Of a stretch of DNA of 64,000 nt, positions 18,044 through 26,212 are shown in pieces. Under the pieces are notes generated by a model that was not told the origin of the DNA, did not search any database, and saw only the letters and a program-made list of their open reading frames with translations. Position numbers and translations under genes: made by a program. The stretch's first letter is position 1, and each line of letters begins with the position of its first letter. The stretch is from Pseudomonas furukawaii (GTDB taxonomy: Bacteria; Pseudomonadota; Gammaproteobacteria; Pseudomonadales; Pseudomonadaceae), in assembly GCF_002355475.1 (NCBI RefSeq), contig NZ_AP014862.1, forward strand, positions 2,976,001 through 3,040,000, read 5' to 3'.

Positions 18044-18997
18044 ATGTGTCGTCCATGGCTTCTACCCGGCAACCGAACCCCGGTCTTCCACCCACCAGGC
18101 CAGCGTCGCCGCCTCGGCCTGTTGGCGCTGGCGGCGCTGTCACCCTTCCTGCTGGTCGAGTCGGCCAGCGCGGCAAAGAGCGATGGCTGCGAAGGCGGCG
18201 GCTTCAGCGTCATGCTTCCCAGTGGCGCCCTGAGTGGCCTGACGTCGCGGACGGTGCCGGCTAGCGGGGTCGGCGCGAGCTTTCTCGTCCAGGGCAAGTT
18301 CGTCACCTTCGAGGTGGATGCACGCACCCTGGGCATTCGCAACTACACCCTCACCGGAACGCCCAACCCGCAGGACATGACCGGCGGGGTACCGACCACT
18401 CTATTCACCAGCAAGACGCCAAACCTTCAGGGCGCAGTCTTGAACGGCGCCTTGTCGGTGGAGCTCGAGGGCCCCGACCTCGTGCTGTCCAGGAAGGGTC
18501 CGGGGGTAGGCATGAAGGTGCAAGCCAAGGACTGCGCCCAGGGCGGCATCTTCCAGATGGAGCCCTCGCGGGCGGACGGCGGCACTACCGACATCACCCA
18601 CGTACTGGCGAACGGGGTGTTCTATTTCGACAACCCGCGATTCCGTACCACGATACTGCCGCTCTGCACGCCACCGAATTTCAACAAGAGCTGCGCGCCG
18701 GTGCCGGTGACGCCGCGGATCAACTTCGCCAACGACCTGTCGCCAAATTTCGTCGGTCGGGACAGCCCCCAGGTGGCAACGCGCATCACCCAGCTGGGCG
18801 GCGTGTCGGTCTGGCGAGTGGCCAGCGGCGGGCGCATGGGCGGGGTCCTGGGCGAAGACTCGGTGGAGGTCGCGCCGCCAGCCACCAATTGCGTCAGCAA
18901 GTGTCAGGCGCAGAACAGGGTGCGAGGCAAGTTCCCGGTCCTGGGCTTCCCCTTTCCGGTCCCTATCGAAAGTCGTGTGACGCCGCGCCTGCCCTGA
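18044..18997 (+). CDS. Secreted protein of unknown function, 317 aa
   Basis: A 317-residue exported protein. A long basic N-region is followed by a hydrophobic core (LGLLALAALSPFLLVESASA) with a cleavage site near residue 43. The mature part is rich in beta strands, Gly and Thr and has several Cys (EGGGFSVMLPSG, KDCAQGGIFQME, CTPPNFNKSC, CVSKCQAQ), suggesting periplasmic disulfides. It is preceded by GAGGACCCC. No family is recognised. It shares an unusual promoter/leader with the Gly-rich gene downstream and lies beside DUF6502/DUF5666 genes, so an envelope role in the same programme is likely. Confidence 0.72.
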   Translation: MCRPWLLPGNRTPVFHPPGQRRRLGLLALAALSPFLLVESASAAKSDGCEGGGFSVMLPSGALSGLTSRTVPASGVGASFLVQGKFVTFEVDARTLGIRNYTLTGTPNPQDMTGGVPTTLFTSKTPNLQGAVLNGALSVELEGPDLVLSRKGPGVGMKVQAKDCAQGGIFQMEPSRADGGTTDITHVLANGVFYFDNPRFRTTILPLCTPPNFNKSCAPVPVTPRINFANDLSPNFVGRDSPQVATRITQLGGVSVWRVASGGRMGGVLGEDSVEVAPPATNCVSKCQAQNRVRGKFPVLGFPFPVPIESRVTPRLP

Positions 18998-19031
18998 CGT
19001 GGAACAGCCGTATCGCGACGACCCTCGGCCG

Positions 19032-19082
19032 TTGACAGAAGTGAAGCGGGGTCTAGTCTGAGTATGTGGGAAAAACTCCCAC
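19032..19082 (+). promoter_or_regulatory. Sigma70-like promoter with palindromic leader (copy 2)
   Basis: TTGACA (19032-19037), a 16-bp spacer and TAGTCT (19054-19059), then the palindrome GTGGGAAAAACTCCCAC (19066-19082) followed by GCA. It matches copy 1 (17856-17906) in elements, order and spacing, although the genes they drive are unrelated in sequence. The 160-bp leader before the Gly-rich gene holds no other gene. Confidence 0.6.
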
Positions 19083-19245
19083 GCAGGCTCCAGCCGGCCC
19101 ATCAGGAGGGCCGGCGTCGAGGCATTCGCATCACGCCATCGACAAGACATGGCACCGGTTACCAGGCCGCCTTTGCAGGGGCCACGATCATCAAGCCCAG
19201 CGTTCGATAAGGACATGACAACGCTTATCCGAGTGGAGGTTCATC

Positions 19246-19848
19246 ATGTTGCTCAAGAGATGTTTGCTGGCGCTGGCAATAGCCGGCGTGCTGTCGGCGT
19301 CGACTGTCCTGGTGCCGGATTCGATCGGCGGGTTCTCCACCGTCCACGCCAAGGAAGGGGGTAGCGGCGGTGGCGGTGGCGGTGGGAGTGGTGGTGGCGG
19401 GAGTGGCGGTGGCGGCGGCGGGAGTGGCGGTGGCGGTGGCGGTGGACACGGCGGCGGTGGACACGGCGGTGGTCACGGCGGCGGTAGCGGTGGGGGCTCC
19501 GGCGGCGGCCACGGCGGTGATGGTGGCGGGCATGGTGGCTCCGGTAGCGGTCACGGCGGTGATGGCGGTGGGCACGGGAGCTCCGGCCATGGCGACGGCG
19601 ACGGCGGTGGCCACGGAGGCCAGAGTGGCCGTGGGGGCGACGACGGTGCTGGCCATGACGCCGGCGGACCGCATGGCGAAGGGCACGGTGCCGATGACGG
19701 TCCCGGGCATGATGTCGGTGGGCCACATGGCGTCGGACACGGCGCCGATGACGGTCCCGGGCATGATGTCGGTGGACCCCATGGCGTCGGACATGGCGCC
19801 GATGACGGCCCCGGACACGATGTGGGCGACGACCATGGCGCGACGTGA
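19246..19848 (+). CDS. Exported Gly/His/Asp-rich repeat protein
   Basis: A 200-residue protein with a signal peptide (LLKRCLLALAIAGVLSASTVL) and an almost wholly low-complexity mature part. It begins with GGSGGGGGG-type runs (about residues 44-90), shifts to HGGGHGG/HGGDGGGHGG, and ends in three 18-residue repeats with the unit GHGADDGPGHDVGGPHGV (residues 146-199). The start has TGGAGG eight bases upstream. Histidine and aspartate repeats could bind metal ions; the Gly runs imply a flexible, disordered chain. It could be an adhesive or matrix protein. No family is recognised and the function is unknown. Confidence 0.72.
   Translation: MLLKRCLLALAIAGVLSASTVLVPDSIGGFSTVHAKEGGSGGGGGGGSGGGGSGGGGGGSGGGGGGGHGGGGHGGGHGGGSGGGSGGGHGGDGGGHGGSGSGHGGDGGGHGSSGHGDGDGGGHGGQSGRGGDDGAGHDAGGPHGEGHGADDGPGHDVGGPHGVGHGADDGPGHDVGGPHGVGHGADDGPGHDVGDDHGAT
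19681..19842 (+). repeat. Three 54-bp in-frame tandem repeats
   Basis: Units start at 19681, 19735 and 19789 and encode GHGADDGPGHDVGGPHGV; the third diverges at its end. Near-identity at the DNA level points to recent slippage or unequal exchange, so copy number probably varies between strains. Confidence 0.85.
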
Positions 19849-20038
19849 CGGTTCGTCCCTGGGCCTCGGCCTGATGGCGCGTCACTAGCCTGGCGCGGGC
19901 AAGGCTTCGGATGGGCAGTGCCGAAGCCTCGCCCGCTTTTCATATGAACCGGCACAGCCATATGGCGCGCATTGCGCACCGATGATTCCAGGTTCTGCGA
20001 ACCCGGATCTTTACTCGAGGGTATGACAGGAGTTCACC

Positions 20039-20893
20039 ATGCAGTTGCCCGCCTTCCCATCCTCGCTGCTGCCTGCGCTCGGTCATATCATGCGCCCGCT
20101 GGTGAGGTTGATGTTGCGGAAGGGGGTGACCTATCCACGCTTTGCCGAGCACCTCAAGCGTCTGTTCGTCGACGTGGCCGAGCGCGAGTTCGGCCTTGAC
20201 GGCTTGCCGCCTAGCGATAGTCGCATCAGCTTGCTGACCGGCGTCCATCGCAAGGACGTCAAGCGGCTGCGTGGCGGCCAGGAACTGGACGAGGGGGACT
20301 TGCCGGAGAACGTCTCGCTGGGGGCGCACCTGGTAAGTGTCTGGTTGAACACCACGCCGTTCTGCCTGCGCCCCGGGCGTCCCCAGCCACTTCCTCGGCT
20401 GGCCAGCGTCGGCGGCGGCTGCTCCTTCGACGCACTGGTGGCCGAGGTGAGCAAGGACATTCGCGCCCGCGTGGTGCTGGACGAGTGGTTGCGCCTGGGA
20501 ATAGTGCGGCTGGACGAGCAGGACAGGGTGCATCTGGAGGCCATGGCCTTCATTCCCCAGCATGGTTTCGAGGAGAAGACGGCCTATCTGCGGCATAACC
20601 TCCACGACCACGCCTGCGCGGCCGTGCATAACCTGACCGAGGACGCCGAGCCGTTCTTCGAGCGCAGCGTCCACTACGACAGCTTGTCGGTGGCCAGCAT
20701 CGAACAGCTACGGGAGCGGGTCAGCGAAGATGGCATGCGGATGCTCATCGCCTTCAACCAGTTGGCGGCGGAACTGGAAGCGCATGACCTACCCTCGGCC
20801 GACCAGCGGCAGCGCATGACCATCGGCCTGTATTTCTACACTGAACCCAGTTCGCCAACCGGCTCCGACCCGACCAAGGCTGATCGGCCATGA
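20039..20893 (+). CDS. DUF6502 family protein
   Basis: A 284-residue soluble protein. It opens with ALGHIMRPLVRLMLRKGVTYPRFAEHLKRLFVDVAE and ISLLTGVHRKDVKRLR (residues about 12-80), a winged-helix/HTH-like region typical of DUF6502, followed by a middle domain with VVLDEWLRLGIV. The C-terminal helical part contains HYDSLSVASIEQLRERV. There is no signal peptide. The start follows AGGAGTTCACC. The stop overlaps the start of the DUF5666 gene by 4 bases, so the two are translationally coupled. A regulatory DNA-binding role is plausible but unproven. Confidence 0.85.
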   Translation: MQLPAFPSSLLPALGHIMRPLVRLMLRKGVTYPRFAEHLKRLFVDVAEREFGLDGLPPSDSRISLLTGVHRKDVKRLRGGQELDEGDLPENVSLGAHLVSVWLNTTPFCLRPGRPQPLPRLASVGGGCSFDALVAEVSKDIRARVVLDEWLRLGIVRLDEQDRVHLEAMAFIPQHGFEEKTAYLRHNLHDHACAAVHNLTEDAEPFFERSVHYDSLSVASIEQLRERVSEDGMRMLIAFNQLAAELEAHDLPSADQRQRMTIGLYFYTEPSSPTGSDPTKADRP

Positions 20894-22317
20894 TCCCTGT
20901 CCTGCGTGCGTTCATCGTTCTGCTACTGGCCGCAGCCTGCTCGCTGTCCATCAGCGCGGCGCCCGCGTGCCTGGAACCTGGTGGCATGGGTGGAACCGGG
21001 GCGGTCGCCAATGGTGGGATCGGCGGCACGGGCGCGCCGCAGGAGAGGGGAGGAGTAGGTGGCACCGGCGCGCCGGCCCATGGCGGGATCGGCGGCACCG
21101 GCGCTCCCGCCGAGGAAGGTGGCATCGGCGGCACCGGCATCGTCGGCACCATCACGGGATTCGGCTCCATCTGCGTCAATGGTGTTGAGGTGCACTACGA
21201 CAGCACCTCCGCCGTGACCGAAAATGGAGTGCCCGCCAGTCAGCGGCAACTGGCGATCGGTCAGGTGGTGGCGGTCGAGGCCCGCCGCTCGCCACGTGGC
21301 CTGGAAGCCCGGAACATCGCCATCCTGCATGCCTACGAAGGACCGGTGACCGAGGCTGCCGCCGGATTGCGGGTGATGGGGCAGCCGGTACGCCTGGCCG
21401 CTGGAGCCCGGGTTCCCTCGGGCCTTAGGGTCGGTGATCCGGTCCGGGTCAGCGGGCTGCGCGATGCCCAGGGAGAGGTGGTTGCCAGCCGTATCGAGCG
21501 GGCCCCGGGCCTGGTCCAGGCCAGTGCCATCGGCGCCGTCGAGACGCCCGGGCGGCTGCAGGGCCTGGCCCTCGACAAGACCTTGCCGGTGGCCAGCGAA
21601 ACCCTGGTGCGGGGCACCTGGGATGGTCGCCAGTTGCAGGTGGCGGAGGCGCGACCGGATCCCAGCCTGTATTTCGACGGTCGAGTCCGCCATGCCCTGG
21701 TGGAGGGCCTGGTGCAAGCACACCGCGGCAACCGAATCGAGCTTGGCGCCTTCACGGCGCTGGTCGGAGAAGGTACGGCGTTTTCCGCTGATCGCGACGT
21801 CGCGGTAGGCCAGCGCATTCGCGTCAGCGGCGTCTTCGAGCAGGGTCGCACCATCCGCGCCGAGCGCATCGATCTGTCGCGGGACCTGCCGGCCGACCCC
21901 CATCAGCAGAATGGCGGCCACGGTGCCAGCCAGGAAGGCAAGTCGGAAGAGGAGGCGCACGGAAACGCCGAAAAGAGCAGCAGCGAGACCCGCGAGCGCG
22001 TCGAGGACGGCGAGTCGCGGGAGCGCGTGGAATCGCGGGAAGAGTCGGCCTCGGGGGAGTTGCAGCGAATCGAGCGCAGCGAGACCCGTGAGTCTTCCGA
22101 CCGAATGGAGACGCGGGAGCGCATCGAGGTGTTCGAGAATGGCGTGCGGGTCGAACGCATCGAGCGCATCGAGAAGATTGAGCGCTCGGACCGTCCGGAC
22201 AGGCCCGACAAGGTGGAACGGATCGAGAAGGTGGAGCGCATAGAACGTCCGGACAAGGTGGAGCGACCGGACAAGGTCGAGCGGGTAGAGCGAGAGGATC
22301 ATTCCGGTCCCCACTGA
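20890..22317 (+). CDS. DUF5666-domain exported protein with charged C-terminal repeat
   Basis: A 475-residue exported protein. A signal peptide (VLLLAAACSLSISAAPACL, possibly a lipoprotein-like Cys at 19) is followed by a run of GGxGGTGAP repeats (residues about 32-85). Several DUF5666 beta-barrel units come next (ITGFGSICVNGVEVHYDSTSAV, IGQVVAVEARR, RVGDPVRVSGLR, VGQRIRVSGVFEQGRTIRAERI). The last 150 residues are extremely charged and repetitive (ERIERIEKIERSDRPD, KVERIEKVERIERPDKVER) and probably form a long helix or disordered tether. It is coupled to DUF6502. The DUF5666 fold resembles OB-type barrels; function unknown. Confidence 0.83.
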   Translation: MIPVLRAFIVLLLAAACSLSISAAPACLEPGGMGGTGAVANGGIGGTGAPQERGGVGGTGAPAHGGIGGTGAPAEEGGIGGTGIVGTITGFGSICVNGVEVHYDSTSAVTENGVPASQRQLAIGQVVAVEARRSPRGLEARNIAILHAYEGPVTEAAAGLRVMGQPVRLAAGARVPSGLRVGDPVRVSGLRDAQGEVVASRIERAPGLVQASAIGAVETPGRLQGLALDKTLPVASETLVRGTWDGRQLQVAEARPDPSLYFDGRVRHALVEGLVQAHRGNRIELGAFTALVGEGTAFSADRDVAVGQRIRVSGVFEQGRTIRAERIDLSRDLPADPHQQNGGHGASQEGKSEEEAHGNAEKSSSETRERVEDGESRERVESREESASGELQRIERSETRESSDRMETRERIEVFENGVRVERIERIEKIERSDRPDRPDKVERIEKVERIERPDKVERPDKVERVEREDHSGPH

Positions 22318-22477
22318 GACGGTTGTCGCCTGGCACTGGCGGCGAACCCCGAAGTGCCGACTAAGCTGGGAAGGTGTCCGGCCGTCCATTGACTGGTCGC
22401 TCGTGCAGCTTTCCGCGCCGGTCCGATGGAGCGGGCAGGGCACCTGAGTCTCGCAGCCGAATTGCCATGAGGTGCCC

Positions 22478-23230
22478 ATGGGTCTTCGCAAGACGCTATT
22501 TTCCCCAGTGTTGATCTGCCTTTCGTTTCCCGCTCTGGCGGGGGATTTCACCCTGTCTTCCGGCGCGGATTATTCCCGTGGCGATTACGGCGAGGCCGTC
22601 ACCAGCGAGACCTGGTACGTCCCGGTGATCGGCAAGTACGAAAGCGGCGCCTTGACCTACAAGCTCACGGTGCCCTGGCTGCGCATCACCAACCCCTCCG
22701 TCGGTCCGGACGGGGTACCGCTGGCGGGTGATTGCGATCGCATCGAAAGCGGCCTCGGCGACACCGTCGCCAGCGTCGATTACGCCGTGCTGGAGGGTGG
22801 CGATGGCGGCACGCTGCTCGTTGATCTGGTCGGCAAGGTCAAGCTGCCCACAGGGGACGAGGACCATTGCCTCGGTACCGGCGAGACGGATTTTTCCGGG
22901 CAGATAGACGTCACTCAGGGCCTGGGGCCGGTCACCGGTTTCGCCACTCTGGGGTGGAAGAAATTCGGCGATCCGGACGACACGGATTTCCGCGATCCGC
23001 TGTTCGCGTCCCTGGGGTTGGTGACCCGCCTGGCACCGGCGACCTCCATCGGCCTGGCCTACGACTGGCGCGAGAAGGTGGTCTCGGAGGGTGACGAGAT
23101 CCAGGAATTAACGCTGTTCCTTACCCAGCGGCTTAGTCCGGAGTGGCGCGTGCAACTGTACGCGCTGGCGGGCTTTTCCGATGCCAGTCCCGATTCGGGG
23201 GGTGGTCTGCTGCTGAGCCGTCGATTCTGA
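22478..23230 (+). CDS. Outer-membrane beta-barrel-like protein
   Basis: A 250-residue exported protein with signal peptide MGLRKTLFSPVLICLSFPALAGD. Alternating strands ending in a C-terminal Phe (GGGLLLSRRF) are typical of outer-membrane barrels. Aromatic-rich strands such as TWYVPVIGKYESGALTYKLTVPWLRI recall the transporter/MetA-pathway phenol-degradation-like barrel families. The ATG at 22478 has GAGGTG just upstream. It follows the DUF6502-DUF5666 pair by 160 bp and may act with them at the cell envelope. Ligand unknown. Confidence 0.75.
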   Translation: MGLRKTLFSPVLICLSFPALAGDFTLSSGADYSRGDYGEAVTSETWYVPVIGKYESGALTYKLTVPWLRITNPSVGPDGVPLAGDCDRIESGLGDTVASVDYAVLEGGDGGTLLVDLVGKVKLPTGDEDHCLGTGETDFSGQIDVTQGLGPVTGFATLGWKKFGDPDDTDFRDPLFASLGLVTRLAPATSIGLAYDWREKVVSEGDEIQELTLFLTQRLSPEWRVQLYALAGFSDASPDSGGGLLLSRRF

Positions 23231-23284
23231 TCAGGACCTTGTTGTCAGAAGCGGGGCAGAGGGCAGGGCGGCGATGACGCCTCA

Positions 23285-24799
23285 TCAGAACCTGGACGGA
23301 GCGACGAGACTCCTGGCTTCACGTATGACTGGTACAGGCTCAAGACCGACGCTGGTCTCAGCCTCGGCCATGGGTGTGATCTCCACCTGCAATTGCTTCG
23401 GGCCGAGCAAGTGATCCACGAGCCGTTGCGGAAACGGCCAATAGTTGAGCGTGGCTTTCAAGGTCACGGGGCCTGTCGCATCAGCCGGAACCAGGAAGGA
23501 GAACTCGCGGATGTCGTAACCCTTCGGCAGGATACGGTTGTCGGAGAGGATCTGGGTTGCGTTCCAGACTTCAATATCCAACTCCTTGCCGTCCTTATCG
23601 CCCAGGTGAACCTTGAAGTTGCGCGTCCCTTGCTCAGTGGCCCCGTCCTTGACTGCACCCAAGCGGTAGAGCTCTGTCCCTTTCCCATCAATCACACGAA
23701 AGTCGATCCATACCTCGCGACCTTCCGGGAAGCCTGTCGGAAGTTTGTGCCCAGCACCGACATTGGCCACCTTGATGCTCACTGACGCTTGTTCTCCGGG
23801 CACCATCTGCGCCGGTATGTCGTAAAACTCGATCTGAGCCGCACGGCGCAACGATTCACGTGCGCGCTGTGCGGCCTCGCGCTGGCCGAGATATTCCAGT
23901 ACTGCCGCGTTGGCGCCGCTGAACCAGTGCGAGGCCACATCCTCCCGATGCGGCCCCATGATGGCTGCCTGGCCCGCGAACCCGGGCATGTGGCAACTTT
24001 GGCAGGTCGCGCCGCTGAGGCTGTAGGGGCTTTCCAGCCATTCGTCATAGGTCCGCTCAACCGCCACTGAGCTGAAGGGATGGGTCACGTTGTGACAGGT
24101 GGCGCAAAAGTCCGAGCGCGTGTGCAGCCCCGAGTACAGGGTGTCGTGATAGGGCGATACCGCGTCCTGGCGGGGACCGAATTTGGTCGGTTTGCCATTC
24201 GTTCGGGGGCTCAACACATAGGCGCCGTTATCCAGCCCTGTGCGCGCACTGATGTTGTGACAGGTTTCGCAATCCACGCCTGGCATGGGGTTGTGCTGAG
24301 CGGTGAACTCCACTGACGCGCGATTGACCGCTGAGGTGATCTGACCGGTGGTGAGACCAATGGGCGTGTGGCAGCCGGTGCAGAAATTATCCACCTGTCC
24401 ATCGGTCGCTTCGCTCGCATGCCGGAGCAGTGCGCGGTAAATCGGCTCCTCCCAGGAGTGGGCCATCATCGACGTCCGCCACTGGCGGTAGATCTCTGTA
24501 TGACAGGCGCCGCAGACCTGCGCGTCGTCGAAGTCCTGGGGCCTCAGCAGCAGGTTGTCGGGTGTGTTCGCTCGATGCGGAAAGAACGGCATGCTGCCCT
24601 TGTCCTGGGTCAACTGCGAGCGCGCAGGTTCCAGCCATTTGGTATTGCGCTCGCGGAGTTCTGCATGCGTCAGGGGCGAGAGCAGCAGGATCAGGATCAG
24701 CCAGGCTGCGACCTGCGTGGGGCGCCAGCTCTCGGGGCACCAGTAGCCGGTCGTCGATGGAGTGGCCAAGGCCTGACTCGAAGCAATCAAGCTGTCCAT
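23285..24799 (-). CDS. Pentaheme c-type cytochrome (cytochrome c554-like)
   Basis: A 504-residue exported multiheme cytochrome. An N-terminal membrane/signal segment (AAWLILILLLSPLTHA, residues 31-46) precedes five CxxCH heme sites: CGACH (C96), CTGCH (C140), CETCH (C177), CATCH and CQSCH (between about 235 and 272). The heme half resembles the cytochrome c554/c' domain. The C-terminal 220 residues are an Ig-like beta domain (VSIKVANVGAGHKLPTGFPEGREVWIDFRV). It probably carries electrons in the periplasm; donor and acceptor are unknown. It is isolated, on the chromosome side of the GC drop, and could mark the boundary of the island. Confidence 0.87.
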   Translation of the reverse strand: MDSLIASSQALATPSTTGYWCPESWRPTQVAAWLILILLLSPLTHAELRERNTKWLEPARSQLTQDKGSMPFFPHRANTPDNLLLRPQDFDDAQVCGACHTEIYRQWRTSMMAHSWEEPIYRALLRHASEATDGQVDNFCTGCHTPIGLTTGQITSAVNRASVEFTAQHNPMPGVDCETCHNISARTGLDNGAYVLSPRTNGKPTKFGPRQDAVSPYHDTLYSGLHTRSDFCATCHNVTHPFSSVAVERTYDEWLESPYSLSGATCQSCHMPGFAGQAAIMGPHREDVASHWFSGANAAVLEYLGQREAAQRARESLRRAAQIEFYDIPAQMVPGEQASVSIKVANVGAGHKLPTGFPEGREVWIDFRVIDGKGTELYRLGAVKDGATEQGTRNFKVHLGDKDGKELDIEVWNATQILSDNRILPKGYDIREFSFLVPADATGPVTLKATLNYWPFPQRLVDHLLGPKQLQVEITPMAEAETSVGLEPVPVIREARSLVAPSRF

Positions 24800-25561
24800 G
24801 GTGCGCCCTTGATGAGTCAGTCCAAACGGCCGCCTTGGTCGGCAGCAGAGCCCGGCCCCGGCGAACCCGTCAGCCTGAACGATTGGTAGTTCAGGGACCT
24901 GGGACTGACAGCCGACCGTGCAGGCCAGGCCGCTGTGCGTTGTCGCTGAGGTTGCTCGAAGTAGTAGGTTTGCACCTGGTAGTCGTCAAGAAAGCGGCAT
25001 AGCCGTGTATCTTGCTGATAGGGTTCGCGTCTTATTGATTTAAAACGTTTTTCAAGAAATCTAACGAGCTCGTGAGAAGCGACGAAGCACTACAAAAGAG
25101 CTACCGAACGAGCAGTTCGGTAGCTGAGGGCGTCGACGACTGCGGCTGGGGCGTGTGGAAGCTGCGATGCCGATTGCAAGAACTCGACAGGAGTACGAGT
25201 AGGACGAACTAAAAATACGAAAAGATCGGGATATTAAGGCTTTGATTTTTTTGCAAAATATAAATTTTTTCATCTTTCAAAACTGCTGGAGAAGAGTAAA
25301 TGCTATGCGGTAGCGCTGTAATGGCTCTGTTATGAACTAAAGATCAAAAATGGTAGATGACCCGATCGACTAACGTATATAGCGAAGCGCCATATGCATA
25401 ACCAATCCGAAATAAACAAAAAGCTTTTTATTGGGAAATAGTCTAGGGGTCTTGTTATCATCTGATATCTTGCTAGAGGGCCATCTCCGCCTGTACGAAA
25501 CAGTACCTATAAGAGAGATCACCATGGACCCATCTATTCCTTGTACTAGGGAGGGTGGGTT
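24800..25561. other. Gene-free boundary region with sharp GC drop
   Basis: No convincing gene. Up to about 24.98 kb the DNA is high-GC like the chromosome; after about 25.03 kb it becomes AT-rich, with runs such as GATTTTTTTGCAAAATATAAATTTTTTC. The outer end of the Tn7-like element is expected here. Short CGACGA/ACGAGT-type motifs recur at 25.05-25.21 kb and could be transposase sites, but I could not define a terminal repeat or a target duplication. Confidence 0.5.
25099..25125. repeat. Perfect 11-bp inverted repeat
   Basis: AGCTACCGAAC, loop GAGCA, GTTCGGTAGCT. It lies about 440 bp before tnsA at the start of the AT-rich zone. Without a T run it may be a protein-binding palindrome or part of the transposon end rather than a terminator. 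Confidence 0.6.
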
Positions 25562-26212
25562 GTGGTTAGGCGCAATTCTAAGATTTCAAACTTTACCAAT
25601 CGTGGTCAGCACTTTGGGAATTCATGGGTAGTCTATAGCCATAAAGCTCGAAGAAGCCTTACGATTGTTAACGACATTGAGCTATGCTACTGGCTTACAT
25701 TTTTGGAGTTTCAGCCAGACGTACTTAAGTTTAACCTTCATCCCGCATTCCGTATATTACCCACCAAAACGCCACGAAAAATCCTACTGACATCCGAAGC
25801 TACTCTCGTAGACGGAGCGTTAGAGTGGCATTTACTTTTTTCTCCAGAAAAAATCAATTTTGACTATCTGGCCGAACTGAGAGAGTACGCCAACAGTTGC
25901 GGGGCAACGCTGCGAGAATTTACACCAGCGACTATCATTCCGCACAAATATAAAATAATGCCTCTGCTGAAGGTATGTGCATGCTTGGCAGCTGGAAAAG
26001 AATATTCTCTTCCGCCAGAAATAGTAAGCAAGGCTCAGTTTTACATCAGGCAGCGCGTCAGAGGTTGCATGAGCGATCTCTACGAGCAACTACGAGATTT
26101 TGACACGGCAACGGTGCACTATCTTGTTGCAAGAATGTTTGTCGAGGGTCGCCTTAAAGTTGAGTTGTCCCCGTATTTTTTCAGTCCCAGCACCGAATGG
26201 GTGAGCGCATGA
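25562..26212 (+). CDS. tnsA: TnsA-like protein, nuclease residues apparently missing
   Basis: A 216-residue protein, first in a Tn7-like tns operon. GTG 25562 is preceded by GGGAGGGTGGGTT. In Tn7, TnsA cuts the 5' ends of the transposon so that it moves by cut-and-paste. The core TnsA pattern is visible at NDIELCYWLTFLEFQPDVLKFNLHPAF (residues 38-63), with a candidate catalytic Glu40. The stretch that should read TPDFLV with the catalytic Asp is TSEATLV (77-83), and the strand that should end ExK is EWHLLFSPEK (88-97), so no proper Asp/Lys pair is seen. D84 with E88-W-H90 is the only alternative and still lacks the Lys. The C-terminal helical domain is intact. The stop overlaps tnsB by 16 bases. 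Confidence 0.75.
   Translation: MVRRNSKISNFTNRGQHFGNSWVVYSHKARRSLTIVNDIELCYWLTFLEFQPDVLKFNLHPAFRILPTKTPRKILLTSEATLVDGALEWHLLFSPEKINFDYLAELREYANSCGATLREFTPATIIPHKYKIMPLLKVCACLAAGKEYSLPPEIVSKAQFYIRQRVRGCMSDLYEQLRDFDTATVHYLVARMFVEGRLKVELSPYFFSPSTEWVSA

Noticed and set aside
19681-19842. Possible CRISPR-like tandem repeat
   Set aside because: Units are contiguous and in frame, with no spacers; it is a protein-coding repeat.
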